A stretch of 64,000 nucleotides of DNA from Pontibacter anaerobius. Its GTDB lineage: Bacteria > Bacteroidota > Bacteroidia > Cytophagales > Hymenobacteraceae. The stretch's first letter is position 1. Every line of letters starts with the position of its first letter. The notes under the pieces were generated by a model. It saw only the letters and a program-made list of their open reading frames with translations. It was not told the origin of the DNA and searched no databases. Shown one piece after another: positions 18,025 to 26,535 of the stretch. The stretch lies in NCBI RefSeq assembly GCF_026241195.1, contig NZ_JAPFQO010000003.1, forward strand, positions 310,001-374,000, given 5' to 3'. Both the position numbers and the translations under genes were made by a program.

Positions 18025-19890
18025 ATGCCCGATATCATACATTTACTGCCTGATTTTCTTGCCAACCAGATTGCGGCCGGTGAGGTGGTGCAGCGCCCTG
18101 CCTCTGTGGTAAAGGAGCTGCTGGAAAACGCCATCGATGCACAGGCCACTAACATACAGTTGATCGTGAAGGAAGCGGGCAAGCAGCTGGTGCAGGTGGT
18201 GGATAATGGTGTGGGCATGACGGAGACAGATGCCCGCATGTGCTTTGAGCGCCACGCCACCTCCAAAATTCGCTCCACTGAAGACCTGTTCCGCATCCGG
18301 ACGATGGGTTTCCGGGGAGAGGCCATGGCCTCTATCGGGGCGGTGGCGCAGGTAGAGCTTAAGACCAGGCCACAGAACGCCGAAACAGGCACCAAGCTGT
18401 TGATAGAAGGCTCGGAGGTAGTGCTGCAGGAGCCGGTGGTGACGCCGGAGGGCACCTCTATTGCGGTGAAGAACCTGTTTTACAACGTGCCGGCCCGTCG
18501 TAATTTCCTTAAGTCCAACGCGGTGGAGATGCGCCATGTGCTAGAGGAGTTCCAGCGGGTGGCGTTGGCTTACCCGGAAATCACGTTAACGCTGCACCAT
18601 AACGACATGGAGGTGTTTAACCTGCCGGCCACCAAGCTGAGCCAGCGCATTGTGAGCATCTTTGGCAGCGCTTACAAAAACCAGATGGCCTACTGCGAGG
18701 AAGACACGGGCTTTCTGGTGGTGAAAGGCTACGTGGGCAAGCCCGAGCACGCCAAGAAAACGCGTGGCGAGCAGTTCTTCTACGTCAATAACCGCTACGT
18801 TAAAAGCGGCTACCTGAACCATGCCGTGATGACGGCCTTTGAAGGCTTGGTGGCCAAGGAAAACCACCCGTTCTACGTGCTCTTCATTGACATCGATCCG
18901 GAGAAGATCGACATCAACGTGCACCCTACCAAAACAGAGATCAAGTTCGAGGACGAGAAAACGGTGTACGCCATTGTGCATGCAGCCGTGAAACGTGCCC
19001 TTGGAGCCTATAATATTGCACCCTCGCTGGATTTTGAGCAGGATGTGAACTTTGCCCCGCTGCAGCCCATTCGCCTGCAGGGAGGCTTTAACAGTGAGTT
19101 TGAGCCGGAGCGCAACACAGGGGGCAGTAGCAGTGGCGGAGGTAGCCCTTTCCCGGGGTTTACGCCGCCGGCCACTACCACCAAGCGCGCCACCTCCAGG
19201 GGCTGGGAGCAGCTGTACGAACCCATGAAAGAGGTGGAGCAGGAGGAGCGGGTAAGTATGGCCTCATCAGGTACAGGCTTACTGAGCGATGCCTTTGCCG
19301 CGTCAGACGCCGCACCTGCCTCCACCAAAAAAGCTATCCAGATACACCAGAAGTACCTGCTGGTGCAAGTTAAGTCGGGGATGATGGTGATAGACCAGCA
19401 GGCGGCGCAGGAGCGTATACTCTACGAGAAGTACATGGCCTCACTGCAGAAGAAGACCGGTGCCTCGCAGGCGCTGCTGTTCCCGCAGACCGTGGAGCTA
19501 TCAGCCACCGATGCCGTGCTGATAAAGGAACTGGCGGCGGAGTTCAAGGACATGGGCTTCCAGTTCGAGGACTTTGGCGGCAACACCATCATCCTGAACG
19601 GTATACCCGCCGATGTGCAGGCTGCCGACGAAAAAGAGCTGCTGGAGGAGCTGGTTGAGCAATACAAAAACAATTCGGCTACGTTAAAGCTTGATAAGAG
19701 AGAGAACCTAGCCCGGGCCATGGCCAAACGGCTGTCGGCACGTACGCTGGCACGCATGAGCGACCTGGAAATGAATTCGCTCGTAGACAAGCTGTTTGCG
19801 TGTCAGGTGCCGAACTATACCCCGGGAGGCCAGAAAACGCTGGTGATCATGGAGCTAAGCCAGCTGCACGATCTTTTCCTGAAAAACTAA
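18025..19890 (+). CDS. mutL: DNA mismatch repair protein MutL
   Basis: GHKL ATPase coordinating mismatch repair after MutS. The N-terminal ATPase motifs are intact: ELLENAIDA (about 32-40), DNGVGM (about 61-66) and GFRGEAMASI (about 92-101). A Gly/Ser/Pro linker spans about 355-420, and the C-terminal dimerisation domain fills the rest of 621 residues. The C-terminal metal motif, DQHAxxExxxxE in endonuclease-type MutLs, reads DQQAAQERILYE, so the histidine is replaced. Whether this MutL nicks DNA is uncertain. mutS is not in the window. Confidence 0.95.
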   Translation: MPDIIHLLPDFLANQIAAGEVVQRPASVVKELLENAIDAQATNIQLIVKEAGKQLVQVVDNGVGMTETDARMCFERHATSKIRSTEDLFRIRTMGFRGEAMASIGAVAQVELKTRPQNAETGTKLLIEGSEVVLQEPVVTPEGTSIAVKNLFYNVPARRNFLKSNAVEMRHVLEEFQRVALAYPEITLTLHHNDMEVFNLPATKLSQRIVSIFGSAYKNQMAYCEEDTGFLVVKGYVGKPEHAKKTRGEQFFYVNNRYVKSGYLNHAVMTAFEGLVAKENHPFYVLFIDIDPEKIDINVHPTKTEIKFEDEKTVYAIVHAAVKRALGAYNIAPSLDFEQDVNFAPLQPIRLQGGFNSEFEPERNTGGSSSGGGSPFPGFTPPATTTKRATSRGWEQLYEPMKEVEQEERVSMASSGTGLLSDAFAASDAAPASTKKAIQIHQKYLLVQVKSGMMVIDQQAAQERILYEKYMASLQKKTGASQALLFPQTVELSATDAVLIKELAAEFKDMGFQFEDFGGNTIILNGIPADVQAADEKELLEELVEQYKNNSATLKLDKRENLARAMAKRLSARTLARMSDLEMNSLVDKLFACQVPNYTPGGQKTLVIMELSQLHDLFLKN

Positions 19891-20016
19891 CTTAATAGCT
19901 GATTGTTAAGCTGTTGATTTCCGGCAAAGTCCGGATGTGCAACGTTACTATTGATCTAAAGTATAGGTCTGGACTTACACAGGCTTAGGATTTATACTTT
20001 AACTAACGATAAAAGC

Positions 20017-20796
20017 ATGTTCAATATCACCCCTATGGTCAGGAACCTCCTGGTCATCAACGTGATCGTTTTTCTGCTACAACTCAGCGGAGTAGTTAGC
20101 CTGGAAAACTTTGCGCTGCATTATTTCGGGTCCGACCTGTTTCGGCCTATACAGCTGTTCACCCACATGTTTATGCATGGCGGCTGGTCGCACCTGTTCA
20201 GTAACATGTTCAGCCTCTTTATATTCGGGCCTTTGCTGGAGCGCTTCTGGGGGCCGCAGCGTTTCCTTGCTTTCTACCTGATCACAGGTTTGGGCGCCAG
20301 CCTTTTATACTCTGGTGTGCGCGCTTACGAATTGAATGGGCTGGAGAACGAGACGGCAACCTATATGGTGAATCCTGAACCGATGGCTTTTTATAACTAT
20401 ATGGAAGACCACTACAAGGGGCGATACAATACCGAATTTGCCGTGGAGTTTCGCCGCGACCCTAATAACGCTACCTATATAGAAGAAAGTAAGGAAGCCG
20501 TGCGTTATGTGTTCGGGCAGGTGTTTAACAGCCCGATGCTGGGTGCCTCCGGGGCCGTTTTCGGCATCCTGATGGCATTCGGATTGCTGTTCCCGAACCT
20601 GGAGCTTTTCCTGATCTTCCTGCCCATACCTATAAAGGCCAAGTACTTTGTGCTGCTCTACGGAGGGTATGAGTTATACGCCGGCTTTAACCGTGTGCCC
20701 GGCGATAACGTAGCACACTTTGCACACCTTGGCGGTATGCTGTTCGCGTATATACTTGTAAAGATGTGGCAGCGCAACGACTACAGTAATTACTAA
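20017..20796 (+). CDS. Rhomboid family intramembrane serine protease (first of two)
   Basis: Polytopic membrane protein of 259 residues. The rhomboid core is clear: HGGWSHLFSNMF near 50 (loop/HxxxN motif), GASGAVFG near 177 with the catalytic serine, and AHFAHLGG near 232 with the catalytic histidine. A soluble insertion of roughly 60 residues (about 95-165) lies between helices. A second rhomboid begins 6 bp downstream, so they are cotranscribed. Substrates are unknown. Confidence 0.9.
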   Translation: MFNITPMVRNLLVINVIVFLLQLSGVVSLENFALHYFGSDLFRPIQLFTHMFMHGGWSHLFSNMFSLFIFGPLLERFWGPQRFLAFYLITGLGASLLYSGVRAYELNGLENETATYMVNPEPMAFYNYMEDHYKGRYNTEFAVEFRRDPNNATYIEESKEAVRYVFGQVFNSPMLGASGAVFGILMAFGLLFPNLELFLIFLPIPIKAKYFVLLYGGYELYAGFNRVPGDNVAHFAHLGGMLFAYILVKMWQRNDYSNY

Positions 20797-20802
20797 GGTA
20801 TA

Positions 20803-21717
20803 ATGAGTATAACCAACGATATAAAAAACGCTTTCCGGCAGCCTAACAACACGCTCAAGCAACTCATCCTCATCAATGTGCTTGTTTTTGTGGTGCTGAT
20901 CGTGACGCGCACCATCCTGATACTCACGAACGGGACGTGGGTGTACAATGTCATCATGCGTTTCCTGGCGCTTAACTCCGACCCGTTTGTTTTTATTACC
21001 CGCCCCTGGACGCTGATAACCTATTTCTTCACCCACGAGGGTTTTCTGCACATCATATTCAACATGCTGAACCTGTACTGGTTCGGGCAGCTGCTGCGCG
21101 AGTACCTCGGCGACAGGAAACTGCTGAGCCTGTACGTGCTGGGTGGTATTGCGGGCGGCGTGCTATACATGCTGAGCTATAATTTTATCCCATACTTTGC
21201 CGACCGTTCCTCGTTCTCGTTTATGATCGGAGCCTCGGCAAGTGTGCTGGCCATTGTGGTGGGCGCGGCCACCTTGCTGCCAAACTTCGCCTTTAACCTT
21301 ATCCTGATCGGTCCCGTTAGGATCAAGTATATTGCCGCCTTCCTGGTGCTGCTCTCCATTTCCGGGGCAGTGGGCGACAACGCCGGCGGTAATATTGCCC
21401 ACATCGGTGGAGCCTTTATCGGTTGGCTATTTATTAAGCAGTTGCAGCGCGGCAACGACATGGGCCGCCCGGTGCTAGCCGTAATCGATTTCTTTGCCAA
21501 CCTGTTTAAGCGTAAACCGAAACTCAAGGTGACGCACAGCCGCTTTACCGGCGGAGGCAGCGCCAAGCCCAACGGCAGAAGCAGCAGAAGCAGCGGTCCC
21601 GGCACCCCAGACCAGAGCGAGATAGACCGCATCCTCGACAAAATATCCAGCTCAGGCTACGAGAGCCTCTCCAAAGAAGAAAAGCAAAAGCTTTTCCAGG
21701 CAAGTCAAAAGGATTAA
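20803..21717 (+). CDS. Rhomboid family intramembrane serine protease (second of two)
   Basis: A 304-residue paralogue of the preceding gene. EGFLHIIFNMLNLYWFG near residue 75 matches the HxxxN loop, GASASV near 140 carries the serine, and NIAHIGGAFIGW carries the histidine. It lacks the first rhomboid's soluble insertion and instead has a Ser/Gly/Arg-rich cytoplasmic tail of about 80 residues. A terminator follows. Confidence 0.9.
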   Translation: MSITNDIKNAFRQPNNTLKQLILINVLVFVVLIVTRTILILTNGTWVYNVIMRFLALNSDPFVFITRPWTLITYFFTHEGFLHIIFNMLNLYWFGQLLREYLGDRKLLSLYVLGGIAGGVLYMLSYNFIPYFADRSSFSFMIGASASVLAIVVGAATLLPNFAFNLILIGPVRIKYIAAFLVLLSISGAVGDNAGGNIAHIGGAFIGWLFIKQLQRGNDMGRPVLAVIDFFANLFKRKPKLKVTHSRFTGGGSAKPNGRSSRSSGPGTPDQSEIDRILDKISSSGYESLSKEEKQKLFQASQKD

Positions 21718-21737
21718 ATCCAACGTTTAGAAAGTAT

Positions 21738-21765
21738 AAAGCGGCACCTCCCCAAGTGCCGCTTT
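21738..21765 (+). terminator. Terminator of the rhomboid pair
   Basis: AAAGCGGCAC (21738-21747) pairs with GTGCCGCTTT (21756-21765), an 8-nt loop, then a T-rich tail. Confidence 0.85.
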
Positions 21766-21892
21766 ATGTTTTTGCGGGACACGGTAACTAACAAGGTGTT
21801 AATCTGTTAGAGTATGGTTGCCGCCAAAGCTGAGGTATCAGGGAAAACCCTACAGCGGCAGGTAAGTATAAACTGGCAATCACACAGATTTT

Positions 21893-24484
21893 ATGACACC
21901 AAGTATAGATAAGTGCAATTTTCTGGGCCTGCTGCTCGGATGCTGGTTCTGTTGCCACACAGCCGCTGCACAAACCATACTCCCCCAACAGGATAGTATA
22001 AACGTAGCCATTGCGCCTGATTATAATGATGTAAGTAAGCGCCACCGCTTCTGGTTCGGCGACAACTACCGTGCACTGTGGGCCACGCCCGTAAAGTTAC
22101 GCGTGTTCAGGCTTGGAGAGGAGCGCGGAGGCATGACGATACTGCAGCGCGGAGGCGGGCAGCAAACCAAATCACTGCGCCTGGCAGACCCCACCGGCAA
22201 GGAGTGGGTGTTGCGCACTGTGCAGAAAGACCCGGAGAAAGCGTTGCCAGAGAACCTGCGCGAAACTGTGGCCAAAGACATTGTACAGGACCAGATATCC
22301 GCCTCACACCCCTTTGGTGCCCTGGTGGTACCACCGCTGGCCGAGGCACTAAACGTGCTGCACACGAACCCCGAGATCGTGTACCTTCCTAATGATCCCG
22401 CCCTGCCTGACTCTCTGGCCGAGTATGCCAATGCCGTTTACCTTTTTGAGGAACGCGAACCGATCAGGGCTGGTGTGGATACGGATAATACAGAAACAGT
22501 TCTGGAGAACCTGGAGGAGGACAACGACAACCGTGTAAACCAGCAGGCTGTGCTGCGAGCAAGGCTCCTGGACATGGTGATAGGCGATTGGGACCGCCAC
22601 GAAGACCAGTGGCGCTGGCGGGAGCTGGAGGATGAGACAGGCGATTATTACGACCCTATTCCCCGCGACCGTGATCAGATTTTCTTCAAGAACGAAGGCT
22701 TAATCCCCAAGATCGGATCGCGGAAATGGATCATGCCCAAGTTTCAGGGTTTTGATGAAGAGATACGCGGCATAGAGGGTTTCAACTTTAACGCCCGCTA
22801 CTTTGACCGTATGTTCCTGTCACACCTAGGTGAGGAGGATTGGCGCGAGGAGGTGAACTTTGTGCAGCAGCAGCTGACCGATGAAGTGGTTGACCGTGCG
22901 GTGCGCCGCATGCCCCCAGTTATTTATAAGCAGAGCGGCCCGGAGATTGCCCGTAAAATAAAGGCACGGCGCGATAACCTGCAGGAGCAGGCGCTGACCT
23001 ATTATCGGTTTTTGGCAAAGGGTGTGGACATACCGGGGTCAGATAAACATGAGGAGTTTCTCCTGGACTACCTGCCGGGCGGTGATATAAACCTGAAAGT
23101 ATACAAAATACTGAAGGAGGGCACCCGCGACCGCCTGCTGCTGGAGCGCACCTTCAGCCCAGGCACCACAGAGGAACTGCGCCTGTACGGCCGTGGCGAC
23201 GAAGACGTGTTTACGGTGCAGGGCAACGAAAAGTCCGCTATAAGAGTGCGCCTGATAGGAGGGGGCAGTGCCGATAGGTTTAATGTGGGCCGCGACTTCC
23301 GCAACAAAGGCAAACTGCTGATCTATGACCGCTCAGACGAGGAAAACACACTGCCTGCTAAAGGAATGGCGAAGCTGCGCACCTCCACCGACACCATTGT
23401 AAACGACTATAATCCGCGCAGTTTCAAGTATAACCAGCTGATGCCGCTTGCCACCGTAGGCTATAACCTCGACGATGGCATTCTGCTGGGGCTGGGCTTT
23501 AAGTATACCAAGCACGGTTTCCGGAAGGAGCCTTACGCGGCGCAGCATAAGTTGTTAGTTGGGCACGCATTGGCAACAAACGCGTTCTTCGGGAGCTACG
23601 AAGGTGATTTCCCGCACCTGCTGGGCAAGTTTGACCTGGGGGTGGAGTTGGATGCCAAGGCCCCAAACAACACCAGCAACTTCTTTGGCGTGGGCAATAA
23701 CACCGAGTTTATAGATGAGGGCGACAAACCGATCCGCTACTACCGCACCCGCTATGACTTTGTGGAGGCGCAGGTGGTGCTACGGCGCCAGCTTACGAGC
23801 AGGTTTCAAATGTATGGTGGCGTTACAGGTCAGTTCTTCAGTATGCAGCCCGGCGACAACGAGGGCCGCTTTATAAACCTGTACCAGGTGCAGCACCAGG
23901 AGGAGAACCTATTCGAGAGCAACTATTATAGTGGTTTGGTTGGCGGTTTCTCCCTCGATACCCGCGATGATAGCCTGCAGCCCTCCAGAGGGTTGATATG
24001 GAACACCAGCATGCGGGGCGTCGGCCAGTTAAACGACGAGAAGGAAAAGTATGGGCAACTGCAATCGGAGTTGGGGCTATACTTTAAGCTAAGCAAAAAG
24101 TTTGTGGTGGCCAATCGTATGGGGGGCGGCACCACCTATGGCGATCCGGCTTTCTTCCAGCTTTTATACTTAGGCGGCACCAATAACCTGCGCGGCTTCC
24201 GCAATTACCGCTTTGCCGGCGAGCAGATGCTTTACCATAACCTGGAGCTACGCCTTAAGCTGTTTGATTTCACCTCGTACCTGTTGCCTGGCTCCGTAGG
24301 CCTGATCGGCTTTAACGACGTGGGTAGGGTGTGGGCTGAGAACGGTGATGACGGCGGCGGACTGCACCACGGCTATGGCGGCGGCCTCTACGTTCTCCCC
24401 GCTGAACTCATACTGCTGCACGGCGTGGTCGGCTTCTCCGAGGAAGGCGTGTTGCCATACTTTTCGGTTGGGTTTAGGTTTTAA
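21893..24484 (+). CDS. BamA/TamA-type outer-membrane barrel with kinase-like N-terminal region
   Basis: An 863-residue envelope protein. A signal peptide (about 1-26, ending TAAAQ) is followed by a region (about 60-430) unlike POTRA domains. It has LRLADPTGKEWVLRTVQKDP, whose lysine resembles a nucleotide-binding lysine, and IGDWDRHEDQWRW near 229, which resembles the DRH catalytic loop of HipA/FAM20-like kinases. The C-terminal third (about 510-863) is an Omp85-type barrel with LGGTNNLRGF and a final phenylalanine. Kinase activity is only a suggestion. Longer Bacteroidota relatives carry a metallophosphoesterase in front; none is present here. Confidence 0.75.
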   Translation: MTPSIDKCNFLGLLLGCWFCCHTAAAQTILPQQDSINVAIAPDYNDVSKRHRFWFGDNYRALWATPVKLRVFRLGEERGGMTILQRGGGQQTKSLRLADPTGKEWVLRTVQKDPEKALPENLRETVAKDIVQDQISASHPFGALVVPPLAEALNVLHTNPEIVYLPNDPALPDSLAEYANAVYLFEEREPIRAGVDTDNTETVLENLEEDNDNRVNQQAVLRARLLDMVIGDWDRHEDQWRWRELEDETGDYYDPIPRDRDQIFFKNEGLIPKIGSRKWIMPKFQGFDEEIRGIEGFNFNARYFDRMFLSHLGEEDWREEVNFVQQQLTDEVVDRAVRRMPPVIYKQSGPEIARKIKARRDNLQEQALTYYRFLAKGVDIPGSDKHEEFLLDYLPGGDINLKVYKILKEGTRDRLLLERTFSPGTTEELRLYGRGDEDVFTVQGNEKSAIRVRLIGGGSADRFNVGRDFRNKGKLLIYDRSDEENTLPAKGMAKLRTSTDTIVNDYNPRSFKYNQLMPLATVGYNLDDGILLGLGFKYTKHGFRKEPYAAQHKLLVGHALATNAFFGSYEGDFPHLLGKFDLGVELDAKAPNNTSNFFGVGNNTEFIDEGDKPIRYYRTRYDFVEAQVVLRRQLTSRFQMYGGVTGQFFSMQPGDNEGRFINLYQVQHQEENLFESNYYSGLVGGFSLDTRDDSLQPSRGLIWNTSMRGVGQLNDEKEKYGQLQSELGLYFKLSKKFVVANRMGGGTTYGDPAFFQLLYLGGTNNLRGFRNYRFAGEQMLYHNLELRLKLFDFTSYLLPGSVGLIGFNDVGRVWAENGDDGGGLHHGYGGGLYVLPAELILLHGVVGFSEEGVLPYFSVGFRF

Positions 24485-24571
24485 GCTGATTTAGCAATGC
24501 TGTGATTTTAGTGTAAAGAATAAGTGGCAATGCCATTGCGCAGACAGGTCGCGGCCTATCCCCAAGAAGGT

Positions 24572-24810
24572 GTAAAACTAACCACGCCCCCTCCCGAGAG
24601 GGGAATTATCAAACCACCCCTGCCCCTCCTTATCCAAGGAGGGAAGCCTGTGATGACTGATGTTGAAGTATAAGTTACATCGTTGGAGATGAATGTCATC
24701 AGCAAAAGTATGAACGAACCCACCCCTAGCCCCTCCGAGGAGGGGCTAGGGGTATACCTCTCCCCAGCCCTCTCCTTTTCTCGAGGGCCCCTACCCCCAA
24801 AACAGGAGAG
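24572..24810. repeat. C/G-rich palindromic module upstream of element copy 2
   Basis: The 890-bp gap 24485-25374 has no gene. This first part holds several C/T-rich stretches facing G/A-rich ones. The clearest is the perfect inverted repeat ACCCCTAGCCCCTCC (24722-24736) with GGAGGGGCTAGGGGT (24739-24753). Another is CCTCTCCCC/CAGGAGAGGG flanking a C-rich insert. The same CCCTCCGAGGAGGGG core opens copy 1 at 9801-9815. Confidence 0.65.
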
Positions 24811-25062
24811 GGAGTCCGGTTCAAGTGGTATAGCAATGGCTATCGAGAACTGATTCCAGTCCTTGGGTTGAGCGCCTTGTGAGATTCCGGTGCCCGTAAG
24901 GGCATTGCGACCGAAGGGTAGCAAAGGAAGGGAACACAGCGCGATGCCCGAGGACGAGCCCTCCCGGGCTTGAGGGAGCCAAGGCTAGAAATAGAAAAGG
25001 ATGCTTGTAAGGCTGAGGATCAGCAGCAGCTTGCAAGGATAGCTTGTTTCAAATTATAGGAA
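24811..25062. repeat. Intergenic structured element, copy 2
   Basis: The core runs 24872-24981. The outer stem GCGC..TGTG/CACAGCGC is kept. Stem 1 is TGCCC-GTAA-GGGCA (24891-24904), with a GNRA loop. Stem 2 is completely rewritten, TTGC/GCAA with an inner ACC/GGT (24905-24924), yet at the same place as GCGC/GCGC in the other copies. The upstream 60 bp and the downstream tail also match copy 1. Paired changes of this kind indicate selection for RNA structure. Confidence 0.75.
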
Positions 25063-25087
25063 GCAGCGGCTAGGGAAGTATAAGTAT

Positions 25088-25138
25088 GCGGACTAGGAAG
25101 TCCGCGGCAGAAAGGTTCCGGACAAGGATGTCCGGAAC
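25088..25138. repeat. REP-like hairpin pair following copy 2
   Basis: GCGGACT-AGGA-AGTCCGC (25088-25105) and a 10-bp stem GTTCCGGACA-AGGA-TGTCCGGAAC (25115-25138). The identical pair, in the same order and spacing, follows copy 3 at 33546-33596. A third hairpin, CAAGTC-CGGA-GACTTG, lies at 25223-25238. Confidence 0.8.
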
Positions 25139-25317
25139 AGCGGTAGCGACAAGTATAAAAGTATGGCCAAAGTATAAAGTATGGCTACAGTTGAGTTACA
25201 AACGCAACACCATAAAAGGACACAAGTCCGGAGACTTGCGGCAGAAGGGAAAAACTACGCTTACTTATTTACTAAGAGCCTCGCAGGAGCTTGGCACACG
25301 GCGAGGCCAGAAAAAAC

Positions 25318-25351
25318 AAAAGCGCCGCTCCTTTTCAGGAGCGGCGCTTTT
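25318..25351 (-). terminator. Terminator of mdh
   Basis: AGCGCCGCTCCT (25321-25332) pairs with AGGAGCGGCGCT (25337-25348) around TTTC, and A/T tracts extend it by three pairs. It sits 23 bp beyond the mdh stop on the minus strand. Confidence 0.9.
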
Positions 25352-25374
25352 TATCAATAAGTATACTTCTATGC

Positions 25375-26316
25375 TTAAGCTTTGGCAGCGTTGATGTTGT
25401 CCAACGCATCCATAACTTCTTTCACGTGGCCACGAGAGGTCTCCAGCAGCTGCTTCTCTTCGTCGTTCAGCTGCAGCTCAATGATCTTCTCGATACCGTT
25501 CTTGCCAAGGATTACCGGCACACCCAGGTAAACACCATCGATGCCGTACTCGCCTTCCAGCTTCACGCAAACCGGGAACACACGGCGCTGGTCGCGCACG
25601 ATCGCCTCCACCATCTGGGCAGCTGCTGAGCCCGGTGCATACCAGGCAGATGTACCCATCAGTTTCACCAGCTCGCCGCCACCGTTCTTGGTGCGGTCTA
25701 CAATGGCGTTCAGTTTATCTTCCTCAATCAGCTCCGTTACCGGGATACCGCCCACAGTGGTGTAGCGCGGAAGCGGAACCATGGTGTCGCCGTGGCCACC
25801 CATCAATACCGCCTGGATATCTTTTGGAGACACGTTCAGGGCCTCAGCCAGGAATGCACGGTAACGGGCCGTATCCAGAATACCGGCCATACCCATAACG
25901 CGCGTGCGTGGCAGTTTAGAAGTGATGTGCGCTGCATACGTCATCACGTCCAGTGGGTTAGAAACCACAATGATGATGGCGTTTGGAGAGTGCTTTACAA
26001 TGTTTTCCGTTACCGACTGCACGATACCGGCGTTGGTAGAGATCAGGTCGTCGCGGGTCATGCCTGGCTTGCGTGGCAGGCCCGATGTGATCACCACCAC
26101 GTCAGAGTCAGCGGTTTTGCTGTAATCGTTTGTTACACCTACAGTGCGTGTGTCGTAAAGGTTGATTGGCGATTTCTGCCAGATATCGAGTGCTTTACCT
26201 TCGGCAAATCCCTCTTTAATATCCACTAGTACTACTTCGTTCGCGATTTCGCGGTAAGCCAGCACATCGGCACATGTAGCGCCAACGTTACCTGCTCCAA
26301 CTACAGTTACTTTCAT
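25375..26316 (-). CDS. mdh: Malate dehydrogenase
   Basis: TCA-cycle enzyme, NAD-dependent oxidation of malate to oxaloacetate. It belongs to the LDH-like MDH group: GAGNVGA at residues 7-13, the substrate arginines in LPRKPGMTRDD, VSNPLDVMTY, and the catalytic histidine in GGHGDTMVP near 176. Length 313. The region upstream (26317-26535) is A/T-rich and has a 12-bp palindrome GTATCATGATAC (26407-26418). Confidence 0.96.
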   Translation of the reverse strand: MKVTVVGAGNVGATCADVLAYREIANEVVLVDIKEGFAEGKALDIWQKSPINLYDTRTVGVTNDYSKTADSDVVVITSGLPRKPGMTRDDLISTNAGIVQSVTENIVKHSPNAIIIVVSNPLDVMTYAAHITSKLPRTRVMGMAGILDTARYRAFLAEALNVSPKDIQAVLMGGHGDTMVPLPRYTTVGGIPVTELIEEDKLNAIVDRTKNGGGELVKLMGTSAWYAPGSAAAQMVEAIVRDQRRVFPVCVKLEGEYGIDGVYLGVPVILGKNGIEKIIELQLNDEEKQLLETSRGHVKEVMDALDNINAAKA

Positions 26317-26535
26317 GGTCGGATATAGTTTTTAATTTGGTTTGAGATTCTGTTAAGTCCTGTAAAATTAGAAAAATCTATTAGAAAAACTTCGTTTTCG
26401 TGTCAAGTATCATGATACACCTAGCACGACTTTTTTAAATTGAGAAAAGACTGTCCTTACTAAAGTATAATAACCCAAAAAGCTCATTGTCCTTTGTCAA
26501 TAATACTGGATTAAGTACTTTTTGAAGGCGTCGTG

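Noticed and set aside
24556-25036. Minus-strand frames across element copy 2
   Set aside because: They lie in repeats; the protein reading is broken by frame changes between copies while the pairing is kept, so RNA or DNA structure explains it better.
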